Assembly: GCF_047920995.1 (NCBI RefSeq)
Contig: NZ_JBLRWZ010000010.1
Span: 7,951 to 71,950, forward strand
Direction of reading: 5' to 3'
Source: Aliidiomarina sp047920995
GTDB lineage: Bacteria; Pseudomonadota; Gammaproteobacteria; Enterobacterales; Alteromonadaceae
Length of the DNA stretch: 64,000 nt
Under the pieces are notes generated by a model. That model was not told the origin of the DNA, searched no databases, and was given only the letters and a program-made list of their open reading frames with translations. Below, one piece after another: positions 1-8,109 of this stretch. The position numbers were made by a program, and so were the translations under genes. Each line of letters opens with the position of its first letter. Within the stretch, counting starts at the first letter, position 1.

Positions 1-862
1 TCTCGGTAAGAATCTGTGGTGTTCCTGCTAACCAATAATGGCCAAAAAACACCGGGCACTGCCCAGTGTAGGCCAAGCGTTGCAATACATCATTATCAGC
101 TGCTACCCGGCCAAGGGCATCAATGGCTGGTCGATTTTGCTGCGGCATGGGGATGTGGGCAAGATCGGCGAGTGTTTCTGCTTCGGTAAGCCACCAAGAT
201 ATACGCACTTCCCAACGCTCTTTACCTTTGTGATCAAGAAACGAAACCCCTTCAGGTAATGCTTCCTCCACGCCTTTTAGTAAATTTTCAACCGCCTGAA
301 ACGGCGCGCTACCCTCGTTAAAAATGGTTTCCCACGCATCGGCCCGTAGCGAGTTATCTGGATTTAAATAGGGTTTGATGATGGCGAACGAGGGTTCGTG
401 CCAGCACGCATGAATTACCCGAAAATCACCTAAATCTAAGAACAACGGCAAGGTTTTAAACCATTCCAGCCAAGGGCGGCGTGCCTCTATGGTAGGTAAA
501 TCATCTAAAAAGGCTTGGTGATGTGCTTGATTGGTTGGTGAATGTTCCCGCAGGTATTCGCCGGTAACGGAATGCATTGTTGCCCAACCCACTGCATTAA
601 GTTCGTGGTTGCCCATGGTGATCAATGCATGGCCACCATCTACCATCGCTTTTACGGTTTCTAATACGGCTAGGGTTTGATTGCCGTTATCAATAAGATC
701 ACCAACAAACACGGCTTTGCGCTGGCGATGTTGATAAACGCCAGCGAATTTTTGATAACCCAAGGCATGCAATAGCGCAAATAACTTATCAGCTTTGCCA
801 TGTACATCACCAATAATATCGTAGCCACTGGCAGTAGCGGCGTGGTTTGTGGGATTTAGCAT
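1..862 (-). CDS. Metallophosphoesterase of the PPP type (C-terminus cut by the window edge)
   Basis: The reading frame begins at an ATG at 862 and is open to the left edge, giving 287 visible residues. It carries the metal-ligand signatures of calcineurin-like phosphoesterases in order: GDVHG at residues 18-22, GDLIDNG at 54-60 and GNHE at 84-87. The family includes serine/threonine protein phosphatases and dinucleoside tetraphosphatases such as ApaH, and the substrate cannot be told from sequence alone. No signal peptide is visible, so a cytoplasmic enzyme is likely. It diverges from sbcD across 134 bp. The family call is firm and the substrate is unknown. Confidence 0.85.
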   Translation of the reverse strand, partial: MLNPTNHAATASGYDIIGDVHGKADKLFALLHALGYQKFAGVYQHRQRKAVFVGDLIDNGNQTLAVLETVKAMVDGGHALITMGNHELNAVGWATMHSVTGEYLREHSPTNQAHHQAFLDDLPTIEARRPWLEWFKTLPLFLDLGDFRVIHACWHEPSFAIIKPYLNPDNSLRADAWETIFNEGSAPFQAVENLLKGVEEALPEGVSFLDHKGKERWEVRISWWLTEAETLADLAHIPMPQQNRPAIDALGRVAADNDVLQRLAYTGQCPVFFGHYWLAGTPQILTE

Positions 863-996
863 CAGAAATATCCACTCACTAAGGATTAAATTTGTTATTG
901 TTTTCATCATACGCAGTGCGGAAATATTGTTAAACTATTTCCATATTTTTTGTGCACTATGATACAGCTCATGAAACCTTGGCAAGGAGCTAGGCG

Positions 997-2184
997 TTGA
1001 AAATTTTACACACCTCGGATTGGCATTTAGGGCGTTACTTTCATCAGCAATCGCTGCTTGATGATCAGCGTTATGTATTGGCACAAGTAGAACAGTACGT
1101 TCGTGAACAAAAGCCCGACGCGGTAATTGTTGCTGGGGATATTTATGATCGTTCTTTGCCTCCCGCCGAAGCCGTAAAGCTGCTGGATGATACCCTACAC
1201 ACCTTGGTGCATGAGTTAGCCGTGCCGGTAATCATGATTTCCGGTAATCATGATGGTGCCGATCGCTTAGGCTTTGGTGCTCGGCAATTACGGCAAGCGG
1301 GGTTGAGTATTGTTACCTCGTTTGCGGAAATGCTTAATCCAGTAATGTTCACTGATTGCCATGGCGAAGTAGCGGTGTGGTGCATGCCGTATAACGATCC
1401 AAACTTGGTGGCAGATTATTTGCAAGTAACAGTAAATGGCTATCAACACGCTCATGAGCTTCTGGTGGAGGCCATTATGCAGCGGCAGCAGGAGTTGAAG
1501 CTTGGTAACGCGCGGCATGTATTAGTAAGCCATTGCTTCTTAGATGGGGGCAGTGAATCGGATTCGGAGCGGCCGCTTGCTATGGGGGGCGCTGATAAAG
1601 TAGCCCCTAGTACCTTTGCTGATTTCGATTATGTAGCCCTTGGGCATTTGCATCAGCCCCAGTATAAAGGCGCAGAGCATATTCGTTATAGTGGTTCGCT
1701 GCTTAAGTATAGTTTTTCGGAGCATCAACAACGTAAAAGCGTTAGCTTAGTTGAACTTGATAATGATGGCTTTGCTAGCGTTGAGCTACTGCCACTATCT
1801 GCAAAGCGCAATGTGCGGCGCATTGCTGGCGAGTTTGCAACCTTGCTTGCGGATGGCAAAAAAGATAGCGCCCGCGATGATTATTTAGAAATTACCCTTA
1901 CCGATACCCAAGCCATTATGGATCCGCTCGCGCGCTTACGCACGGTGTACCCGAATATCCTTGATTTGCAGAAAGATAGGTTTAGCCATAAGCAAGGGGA
2001 GGGCGCAAGCCTTGCTCGTGAGCATTTGAAACGCACGGAACTTGATATGTTGGCGGATTTCTTTCAGCAAGTTACCGATACGCCGCTTTCTGAACAGCAG
2101 CTTGAGTTAGCCAAGCAGGTGATATCGGCCAGCACTAAAAATCAAGGCTCAGGAACCAATGGCAAGCAGGGGAGCGAGCAATGA
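997..2184 (+). CDS. sbcD: SbcD, nuclease subunit of the SbcCD (Mre11-Rad50 type) complex
   Basis: SbcD is the Mn-dependent nuclease subunit of SbcCD, which cleaves DNA hairpins and processes blocked double-strand ends. The 395-residue protein shows the phosphoesterase motifs DWHLG (8-12), GDIYD (47-51), GNHD (83-86) and a later GHLHQPQ near residue 215. The start is a TTG at 997, supported by AAGGAG at 984-989 with a 7-nt spacer and by the family N-terminus MKILHTSDWHLG. It overlaps sbcC by four bases (ATGA), which implies translational coupling. The C-terminal tail is polar and low in complexity. Recognition is strong. Confidence 0.95.
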   Translation: MKILHTSDWHLGRYFHQQSLLDDQRYVLAQVEQYVREQKPDAVIVAGDIYDRSLPPAEAVKLLDDTLHTLVHELAVPVIMISGNHDGADRLGFGARQLRQAGLSIVTSFAEMLNPVMFTDCHGEVAVWCMPYNDPNLVADYLQVTVNGYQHAHELLVEAIMQRQQELKLGNARHVLVSHCFLDGGSESDSERPLAMGGADKVAPSTFADFDYVALGHLHQPQYKGAEHIRYSGSLLKYSFSEHQQRKSVSLVELDNDGFASVELLPLSAKRNVRRIAGEFATLLADGKKDSARDDYLEITLTDTQAIMDPLARLRTVYPNILDLQKDRFSHKQGEGASLAREHLKRTELDMLADFFQQVTDTPLSEQQLELAKQVISASTKNQGSGTNGKQGSEQ

Positions 2185-5100
2185 AACCGCTATACCTAAA
2201 AATGCAAGCTTTTGGGCCTTTTGCCGGCAGCGAAGTGGTGCGCTTTACTGATCTGGGTGAGAACCCGCTATTTTTGATCAATGGGCCTACTGGCGCGGGT
2301 AAAACCAGCTTGCTAGATGGCATTACCTACGCGATGTATGGAGAAACTACCGGTGATCGCAGTGGTGAGCAAATGCGCTGTGATCATGCTGATGCCAAAA
2401 CAGAAACCCAGCTTTGTTTCATTTTTCAGCTTGCCGATAAAGTGTATCGTATCGAACGCAGCCCTACGCAAATGGTAGCAAAACTGCGCGGTGAAGGCCT
2501 TACCGAGCGCAAAGCCACCGGCACTATCTGGCAGCTCACGGAAACGGCAGGTGAGGCTCCAGAAGCCTGGCCTCGCAAATTATTAGTGGATAAAAAAATT
2601 CGTGAGCTTGATGAGTTTGTGAATCAGCTAATTGGCCTTAATGCGAAACAATTTCGGCAAGTGGTTGTATTGCCGCAAGGCAAATTTCGAGAGTTGCTTA
2701 CCGCTAGCTCTACCCAGCGTGAAGAGATTTTTGCCAGTTTGTTTCAAACCCAACGTTATCAGTGGATAGAAAATGGCTTTCGTGAGAAAGCAAAAGATCT
2801 GCAACGCCAGTATGCGCGGGTAACGGAAGACATTGATGCTATTTTCGGGGAAGCCGATATTCGCGCCAATGCAACCGATAACGAGAATGCGCTGGTAAGC
2901 CGAGAGCAACAGTTGCAGCAGCTATTAACCGCAGCAAAAGCGCCAATGGATGAGGCTGAGCAGCAACATCAAGCACAGAATAAGCGTTATGTGGAAGCAA
3001 CTCGAAGTTATGATCGTGCTAAGCAGCTGGCCGAGCAGTTTGCGCAACGGCAAGCGCTGCTTACAGAGCAGCAACAATTGCAGGCGCAACAGGATACCAT
3101 GCAACTGCTTGAGCAGAAGCTCCAGCATGCGCGTAGAGCCGCCAAGCTGCAGCCATTGTGGCAAACATTGGCGGATAATCAGCACAACATGCAAAGGGCT
3201 GAGCAGGCCTTTAGTGCAGCGCAAGAACAGGCAAAACAGGCCGAAAACACCCGTACAAAAGCGCATAGGCTGTATGAGCAGGCCGCGAGTGACGCGCAGC
3301 AAGTACCTGAACTGCGGGCGCAACTGCAACCACTTCAGCAAGCCTTAGTAGATGCCGAGAAGCTACAACATGCTCAAGCGCAACAGCTGCAACTACAAGA
3401 AAATCAGCAGCGCCAACAAGCAGTGGTTGCTCAACAAACGGAGCGCTTAAGCAAAGCTGAACAACAGGCGCAAGCCATAGAGCATGCTATTGATGCTGGT
3501 GAGCAGGCGCTAAGCGCGCAAAGTAATACGGGAGTTCAACTTGCTGAGCTGGGCACACGTATACAGCAACGTGAAGAACTGAGCCGCTTGCAGCAGCACG
3601 CTAGCGCGTTGCAGGCCGAACAAACAGCCGGGCAGCAGCAGGTAGAGCAGGCGAAAGGTGCTTTGCTAGAGGCTGAGAGCAAGGAAAAGAAAACTGTGCG
3701 AGGGTGGCATTTAAGCCAAGCCGTGCTGCTTTCTCGAGATTTAGCTGATGGTGAACCGTGTATGGTGTGTGGCAGTTTGGAGCACCCAGCATTAGCGCAT
3801 AGCGCAGGAAGTGCAGTAGAGGTTGTTGAGCAAGAGGCGGTAGATGCGGCGCAATTAGCTACCAATAACTGCCGGGAAAGGGTAAATCGTGCTGAGCAGG
3901 CGCTATTACAAATTACTACGCAGCTCAATAGTACCCAGCAACGCATTAGCGAACTTGAGCAGCACTTGGGTGCTCAAGCCGCAGCGGATATCGCTGAATT
4001 ACGGCAAGAGCAACAACGCTTACAGCATATAATTGAGCGCAGTGAGCAACAGAAGCAACAGCTACAGCAGCAAAAACAGCAACTGCGTGAACAGAACAGC
4101 GAGTTGCAGCAGCAACGTAGTGCTTTACAAACGGCTACCAGCGCATTGCACCGTGCCGAGCATGAAGCGCAAGCAAATGCAGCGCGAGTGCAGGAGTTAG
4201 AGCAAGAGTTACCGGAAGATAGCCGGGATTTTCCCAGTATTAAGGCGAAAATTAACCAAGTTGATGAACGTATTAGTAAATTCGAAGCTGCGCTTGAGCA
4301 GCAACGGCAACAACGAGAATCGGCAAATCAAGCGTTTACCAGTGCCGAAGCTGCAGTGCAGCATACCCAACAGCAATTTAGCCAGTTACAGGAGCAGGTT
4401 AATACGGCTGCAAGTGCTTGGCAGCAAGCCTTAGCTGCGAGTGAGTTTGCTGATGCCGCAGCATTTACTGAGGCTCAGCTTAACCAAGAGCAGGAACAGC
4501 AGGCGAGTGAGAAATTGCAACAATGGCAACAGCAAGTGCAGCGCAACAGTACCTTGCTTGAGCAACTGAGTAATGTGATCAAGGAGCAAGAAGCCCCGGA
4601 TTTGGCTGCGCTTGAGAGCCAAGTGCAAACCCTTGAGCATGAGGTTAACGAAGCATTGCAGCACTGGCAAAGCAGGCGTGGTGAACATCAGCGATTACAG
4701 CATATTCAGCAGCGGTTACAGGAAAAGCAGACGAGTAGTAGTAAGCTTACCGAGCAGTATCAAGTGTTAGGCACGCTCGCTGATGCGGTGGCCGGGAACA
4801 ATTCGCAGCGGCTTACCTTGCATCGCTTTGTTCTCAGCATTTTACTCGATGATGTATTGCATGAAGCTTCCGTGCGGCTAGATAAAATGTCGGGCGGGCG
4901 CTATGTATTACGCCGCGATCTTGAGGTAAGCGACAAGCGTTCGGCAGCGGGGCTTAACCTCGTAGTAGATGATGCTTATACAGGCCGAGTGCGGCCGGTA
5001 AATACCCTTTCCGGCGGTGAGAGCTTTATGGCTGCCCTCGCGCTTGCGTTGGGCCTTTCCGATGTGGTGCAAAGTTATGCTGGTGGTATTCGCTTAGAAA

Positions 5101-5300
5101 CACTATTTATTGATGAGGGCTTTGGTAGCCTAGATGAGCACGCGCTCGATGCGGCAATCGCGGTGTTGGCAGAGCTGCGCGCTCATGGCCGCACTATCGG
5201 TATTATTTCCCATGTGCGTGAATTGAAAGAACGTTTGCCTGATCGAATTGATGTCCTGCGCCATCAAACTGGCAGTACTACACAATTGGTGCGCAGTTAG
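2181..5300 (+). CDS. sbcC: SbcC, Rad50-like ATPase with zinc hook
   Basis: This 1039-residue SMC-like ATPase partners SbcD in double-strand-end processing. A Walker A motif (GPTGAGKT) lies at residues 35-42. Two long Gln/Glu-rich coiled coils flank a zinc hook, Cys527-Met-Val-Cys530. The ABC signature LSGGESF is near residue 943 and the Walker B segment FIDEGFGSLD near 974. The coiled-coil DNA is rich in CAG/CAA codons, which creates long false reading frames on both strands. It ends 4 bp before the stop of the convergent rnk gene, with no room for a separate terminator. Confidence 0.95.
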   Translation: MKPLYLKMQAFGPFAGSEVVRFTDLGENPLFLINGPTGAGKTSLLDGITYAMYGETTGDRSGEQMRCDHADAKTETQLCFIFQLADKVYRIERSPTQMVAKLRGEGLTERKATGTIWQLTETAGEAPEAWPRKLLVDKKIRELDEFVNQLIGLNAKQFRQVVVLPQGKFRELLTASSTQREEIFASLFQTQRYQWIENGFREKAKDLQRQYARVTEDIDAIFGEADIRANATDNENALVSREQQLQQLLTAAKAPMDEAEQQHQAQNKRYVEATRSYDRAKQLAEQFAQRQALLTEQQQLQAQQDTMQLLEQKLQHARRAAKLQPLWQTLADNQHNMQRAEQAFSAAQEQAKQAENTRTKAHRLYEQAASDAQQVPELRAQLQPLQQALVDAEKLQHAQAQQLQLQENQQRQQAVVAQQTERLSKAEQQAQAIEHAIDAGEQALSAQSNTGVQLAELGTRIQQREELSRLQQHASALQAEQTAGQQQVEQAKGALLEAESKEKKTVRGWHLSQAVLLSRDLADGEPCMVCGSLEHPALAHSAGSAVEVVEQEAVDAAQLATNNCRERVNRAEQALLQITTQLNSTQQRISELEQHLGAQAAADIAELRQEQQRLQHIIERSEQQKQQLQQQKQQLREQNSELQQQRSALQTATSALHRAEHEAQANAARVQELEQELPEDSRDFPSIKAKINQVDERISKFEAALEQQRQQRESANQAFTSAEAAVQHTQQQFSQLQEQVNTAASAWQQALAASEFADAAAFTEAQLNQEQEQQASEKLQQWQQQVQRNSTLLEQLSNVIKEQEAPDLAALESQVQTLEHEVNEALQHWQSRRGEHQRLQHIQQRLQEKQTSSSKLTEQYQVLGTLADAVAGNNSQRLTLHRFVLSILLDDVLHEASVRLDKMSGGRYVLRRDLEVSDKRSAAGLNLVVDDAYTGRVRPVNTLSGGESFMAALALALGLSDVVQSYAGGIRLETLFIDEGFGSLDEHALDAAIAVLAELRAHGRTIGIISHVRELKERLPDRIDVLRHQTGSTTQLVRS

Positions 5301-5304
5301 CATA

Positions 5305-5721
5305 TTAACTGGTAAAATCACCGTCACGCTCTGGTTGGTAAACAATTTCGATTACTTCTACGTGGCTTTTACCGTGCTGGGTTGGCCACTCGATGGTTTC
5401 ACCTACGCGCATACCCACTAAGGCGCTGCCAATAGGCGCGAAAATAGAAATTGAATCTTCAGTTTTTTCGGCGTCTGCTGGGTATACCAATGTTCTTTCG
5501 AACTCTTTACCTGTTTCGGTAATGCGAAACCGTACCCGCGAATTCATGGTAACCACATCCGCTGGAATATTCTCTGGTTTCACCACTGTGGCACGTGCCA
5601 ACTCAGATTCTAAGTGCGCTACTTGTTTGGCTAAGCCTGGCGTTTTCTCGATCAGCCGCTCTATACGGAGCACATCGAGTTCCGACATAATCAGTTCGGG
5701 TTGTTGCATATCTTTCGCCAT
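5305..5721 (-). CDS. rnk: Rnk-like regulator (GreA/GreB C-terminal family)
   Basis: The protein has 138 residues from an ATG at 5721, close to the 136 of E. coli Rnk. The conserved core DVVTMNSRVRFR, then LVYPAD, APIGSALVGMRVG and the C-terminal EIVYQPE, matches Rnk and the GreA/GreB C-terminal fold, which binds RNA polymerase near the secondary channel. A short helical N-terminus replaces the long Gre coiled coil. The start was chosen because AGGAG sits 7 nt upstream; the alternative ATG at 5727 would be only 1 nt from that site. A terminator-like hairpin ends about 5 nt before this ribosome binding site. Confidence 0.88.
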   Translation of the reverse strand: MAKDMQQPELIMSELDVLRIERLIEKTPGLAKQVAHLESELARATVVKPENIPADVVTMNSRVRFRITETGKEFERTLVYPADAEKTEDSISIFAPIGSALVGMRVGETIEWPTQHGKSHVEVIEIVYQPERDGDFTS

Positions 5722-5736
5722 GTGCATACTCCTAAT

Positions 5737-5765
5737 AAAAAACCGCCTGTACACTACAGGCGGTT
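5737..5765 (-). terminator. Intrinsic terminator after rhlE, lying in the rnk leader
   Basis: Ten-base arms AACCGCCTGT and ACAGGCGGTT pair around a 5-nt loop (5741-5765). Read leftward, the stem runs into a tract of six T (5742-5737). It lies 97 bp downstream of the rhlE stop and directly upstream of the rnk ribosome binding site, leaving no space for a promoter between hairpin and rnk. Confidence 0.75.
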
Positions 5766-5861
5766 GGTTATTTGTAATTTATACCCTATGTATCGCTCTT
5801 TCTGAGCTAAAAATCAAGGGGTATGGGCAATTTGCGCTCGCTACTTTTAGCGGCGGGTGCC

Positions 5862-7151
5862 TTACGGCTTACCGGAACCCCAAGGGTTTGGCTTTCCAGA
5901 GCTTTGCGATCTACCAGAGCCTTGTGGTTTACCACCACCCTGGTTGCGGCCAGAACCTTGGCTGCGGCCACGCTGTGCTGGTTTAGCTGCAGCACTTTTC
6001 GGTGGCGCTTTGCTTAAGTCTACAGAGATAAACTCGGCTAGTTGATATTGGCTAATCTCTTGTTTGGTTAAGCGCTCAATCGCTTTTAGTAGCTTCACTT
6101 CTTCATGGGTTACCAATGAGATAGCGAGGCCACTAGCGCCAGCACGAGCCGTACGGCCAATGCGGTGTACATAATCTTCAGCCACCTGCGGCAGATCGTA
6201 GTTCACCACCAGCGGTAACTGAGCAATATCAAGGCCGCGTGCGGCGATATCGGTTGCCACCAATACTTGTACTTTGCCATCTTTGAACTCTTGTAAGGCT
6301 TTGGTGCGAGCCCCTTGGCTTTTATTGCCGTGAATGGCAACAGCAAGAAAACCAGCTTGGCTGAGCTGTTTTACTAAGCGATTTGCGCCATGCTTGGTAC
6401 GGTTAAATACCAGAACTTGGGGTGTATCAAGTTCGCGCAGCAGAGCGCACAACATGCGCACTTTTTCGCTTGGCGCTACTGGGTAAACCTTTTGTTCAAC
6501 GCGCTCAGCCGTAGTATTCGGTGGCGCTACTGAAATCTCTACTGGGTTATTCACTAAGCCTTTTGCCAGTTCGCGAATTTCATTCGAGAAAGTTGCAGAA
6601 AACAGCAAGTTTTGGCGTTTCGGCGGTAGTACTTTGATAATTTTCTTGATGTCATGAATAAAGCCCATATCCAGCATACGATCAGCTTCATCAAGTACTA
6701 ACATCTCTAATTTTGGAAAGCGCACAGCATTTTGCTGGTATAAATCCATTAAACGACCCGGCGTAGCCACCAAGATATCTACGCCACGGCGCAGCTTCAT
6801 CATTTGCGGATTGATTTTTACACCACCGAACACCACAGCAGAGCTTAAGTTCAAGCCTTTCGAGTAAGTGGCAACACTTTCCGCAACTTGAGCTGCAAGC
6901 TCTCGAGTAGGGGTAAGGATTAATACCCGTACTTGGTTAGGTTTGGCCCGCTCGCCATCTTTTAAAAGCTGTAAAATAGGCAGGGTAAAACCTGCGGTTT
7001 TTCCGGTGCCGGTTTGTGCAGCAGCCATCACATCGCGCCCATCGAGTACGGCGGGAATGGCTTTTTCTTGAATCGGCGTAGGGGTGGTGTAACCTTGGTT
7101 TACTAAGGCTTCGAGAATGGTAGGGCATAAGCCCAAATCAGCAAAACTCAT
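5862..7151 (-). CDS. rhlE: DEAD-box RNA helicase RhlE
   Basis: This is an ATP-dependent RNA helicase of 429 residues, probably acting in ribosome assembly or RNA turnover. Motifs read in order: AQTGTGKT at 45-52, PTREL near 81, DEAD at 154-157, SAT at 185-187 and HRIGRTARAG from 329. The start at 7151 matches the family N-terminus MSFADLGL; an upstream in-frame ATG at 7214 adds 21 residues unlike the family. The tail from about residue 390 is a Gly/Ser/Arg/Gln/Lys low-complexity segment with repeated GSG and SGKP units, typical of RNA-binding tails in this group. Confidence 0.93.
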   Translation of the reverse strand: MSFADLGLCPTILEALVNQGYTTPTPIQEKAIPAVLDGRDVMAAAQTGTGKTAGFTLPILQLLKDGERAKPNQVRVLILTPTRELAAQVAESVATYSKGLNLSSAVVFGGVKINPQMMKLRRGVDILVATPGRLMDLYQQNAVRFPKLEMLVLDEADRMLDMGFIHDIKKIIKVLPPKRQNLLFSATFSNEIRELAKGLVNNPVEISVAPPNTTAERVEQKVYPVAPSEKVRMLCALLRELDTPQVLVFNRTKHGANRLVKQLSQAGFLAVAIHGNKSQGARTKALQEFKDGKVQVLVATDIAARGLDIAQLPLVVNYDLPQVAEDYVHRIGRTARAGASGLAISLVTHEEVKLLKAIERLTKQEISQYQLAEFISVDLSKAPPKSAAAKPAQRGRSQGSGRNQGGGKPQGSGRSQSSGKPNPWGSGKP

Positions 7152-7244
7152 GTATAAGGGAATCTCTTTGTGAGCGTATATGTATGGTTTACAGAAGCTG
7201 TAAGAATGGCGCAAGAATACAGCAGATAGGGATTTAGAGCAAAA

Positions 7245-8090
7245 TTAAATGCGCCGCGAGGTAAGCCACACGGCGTAAAGAATGATAGCGCCGCCAAATG
7301 CTAGTGAACCCCACTGTACATCTTGGCCCCACAATAAGAAATTCACTAACAGGCCAGCAGGAATTAAAGCGTTATTCATGGTGGCCAGTTGGCCTATATT
7401 TACGCGCTTACTGGCGATACTCCACGCTAGATAGCCCACGCCTGAGGCACCTAAACCAAGCCAAATGAGTACACTCCAGTGCACCCAAGTGGTGGGCAAG
7501 CGCTGATAATTAGCAAACAACAGCATGCCAATACCTGAAACAATGGTGGCACCGAGGAAGAACAGCGCATAGTGGTGTACCTGCGCGCGGGTATCGCCAA
7601 TTGGTAATCGTTTGTAGGCTACTTGGCCAAGAGCAAAGCAAATGTTCGCGCCTTGTATCAATAGGAAGCCGGTAATAAAGCCAGTGCTTAGGCCTTGATA
7701 GCGAATAAGTGCAGCTCCTATTACAGAAAGTGCTGCAGCAAGCCACCAAACCCGCGGTAAGGGTTTGCGATTAAGTACCCATTCATCGAGCAAGGTGATG
7801 TAAAGCGGTGTAAAAATGGTGAACAGCAGAACTTCGGCCACGCTGATATATAAAAACGCATGGTATAGCAGCAGGTACATGATACCAATTTGCACGCCAC
7901 CGATAGCCATTAAGCTCAATGCATTGCGGCCAGTTACATTGCGTAGCTTTAGGAATGGCAGTAACAACGCTAATGCTAATACCATGCGAATAAAAACGGC
8001 GATGTAGGCATCTACATCGCGCGCTAGAAATTCGCCAATCAGTGAAAAACTAAATGCCCATACAATGGTAACGATAATCAGAACTGGCAT
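7245..8090 (-). CDS. EamA-family (DMT) transporter
   Basis: This is an inner-membrane protein of 281 residues with about nine or ten hydrophobic segments in two EamA repeats (for example ending VIGAALIRY and IILYAVWL). The family exports amino acids and other metabolites, and the substrate here is unknown. The ATG at 8090 follows an AAGGA site with a 5-nt spacer. It begins 19 bp after the stop of the RND permease at 8110, so it may be the last gene of the efflux transcript. The N-terminus lacks a cytoplasmic leader and is slightly short for the family. Confidence 0.85.
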   Translation of the reverse strand: MPVLIIVTIVWAFSFSLIGEFLARDVDAYIAVFIRMVLALALLLPFLKLRNVTGRNALSLMAIGGVQIGIMYLLLYHAFLYISVAEVLLFTIFTPLYITLLDEWVLNRKPLPRVWWLAAALSVIGAALIRYQGLSTGFITGFLLIQGANICFALGQVAYKRLPIGDTRAQVHHYALFFLGATIVSGIGMLLFANYQRLPTTWVHWSVLIWLGLGASGVGYLAWSIASKRVNIGQLATMNNALIPAGLLVNFLLWGQDVQWGSLAFGGAIILYAVWLTSRRI

Positions 8091-8109
8091 TGGCTTCCTT
8101 GGATTTTAT

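Noticed and set aside
2925..3348. Long frames on both strands inside sbcC (for example plus 2950-3348 and minus 2925-3341)
   Set aside because: They arise from the CAG/CAA-rich coiled-coil coding sequence; they have no ribosome site, no family resemblance and lie fully within a recognised gene.
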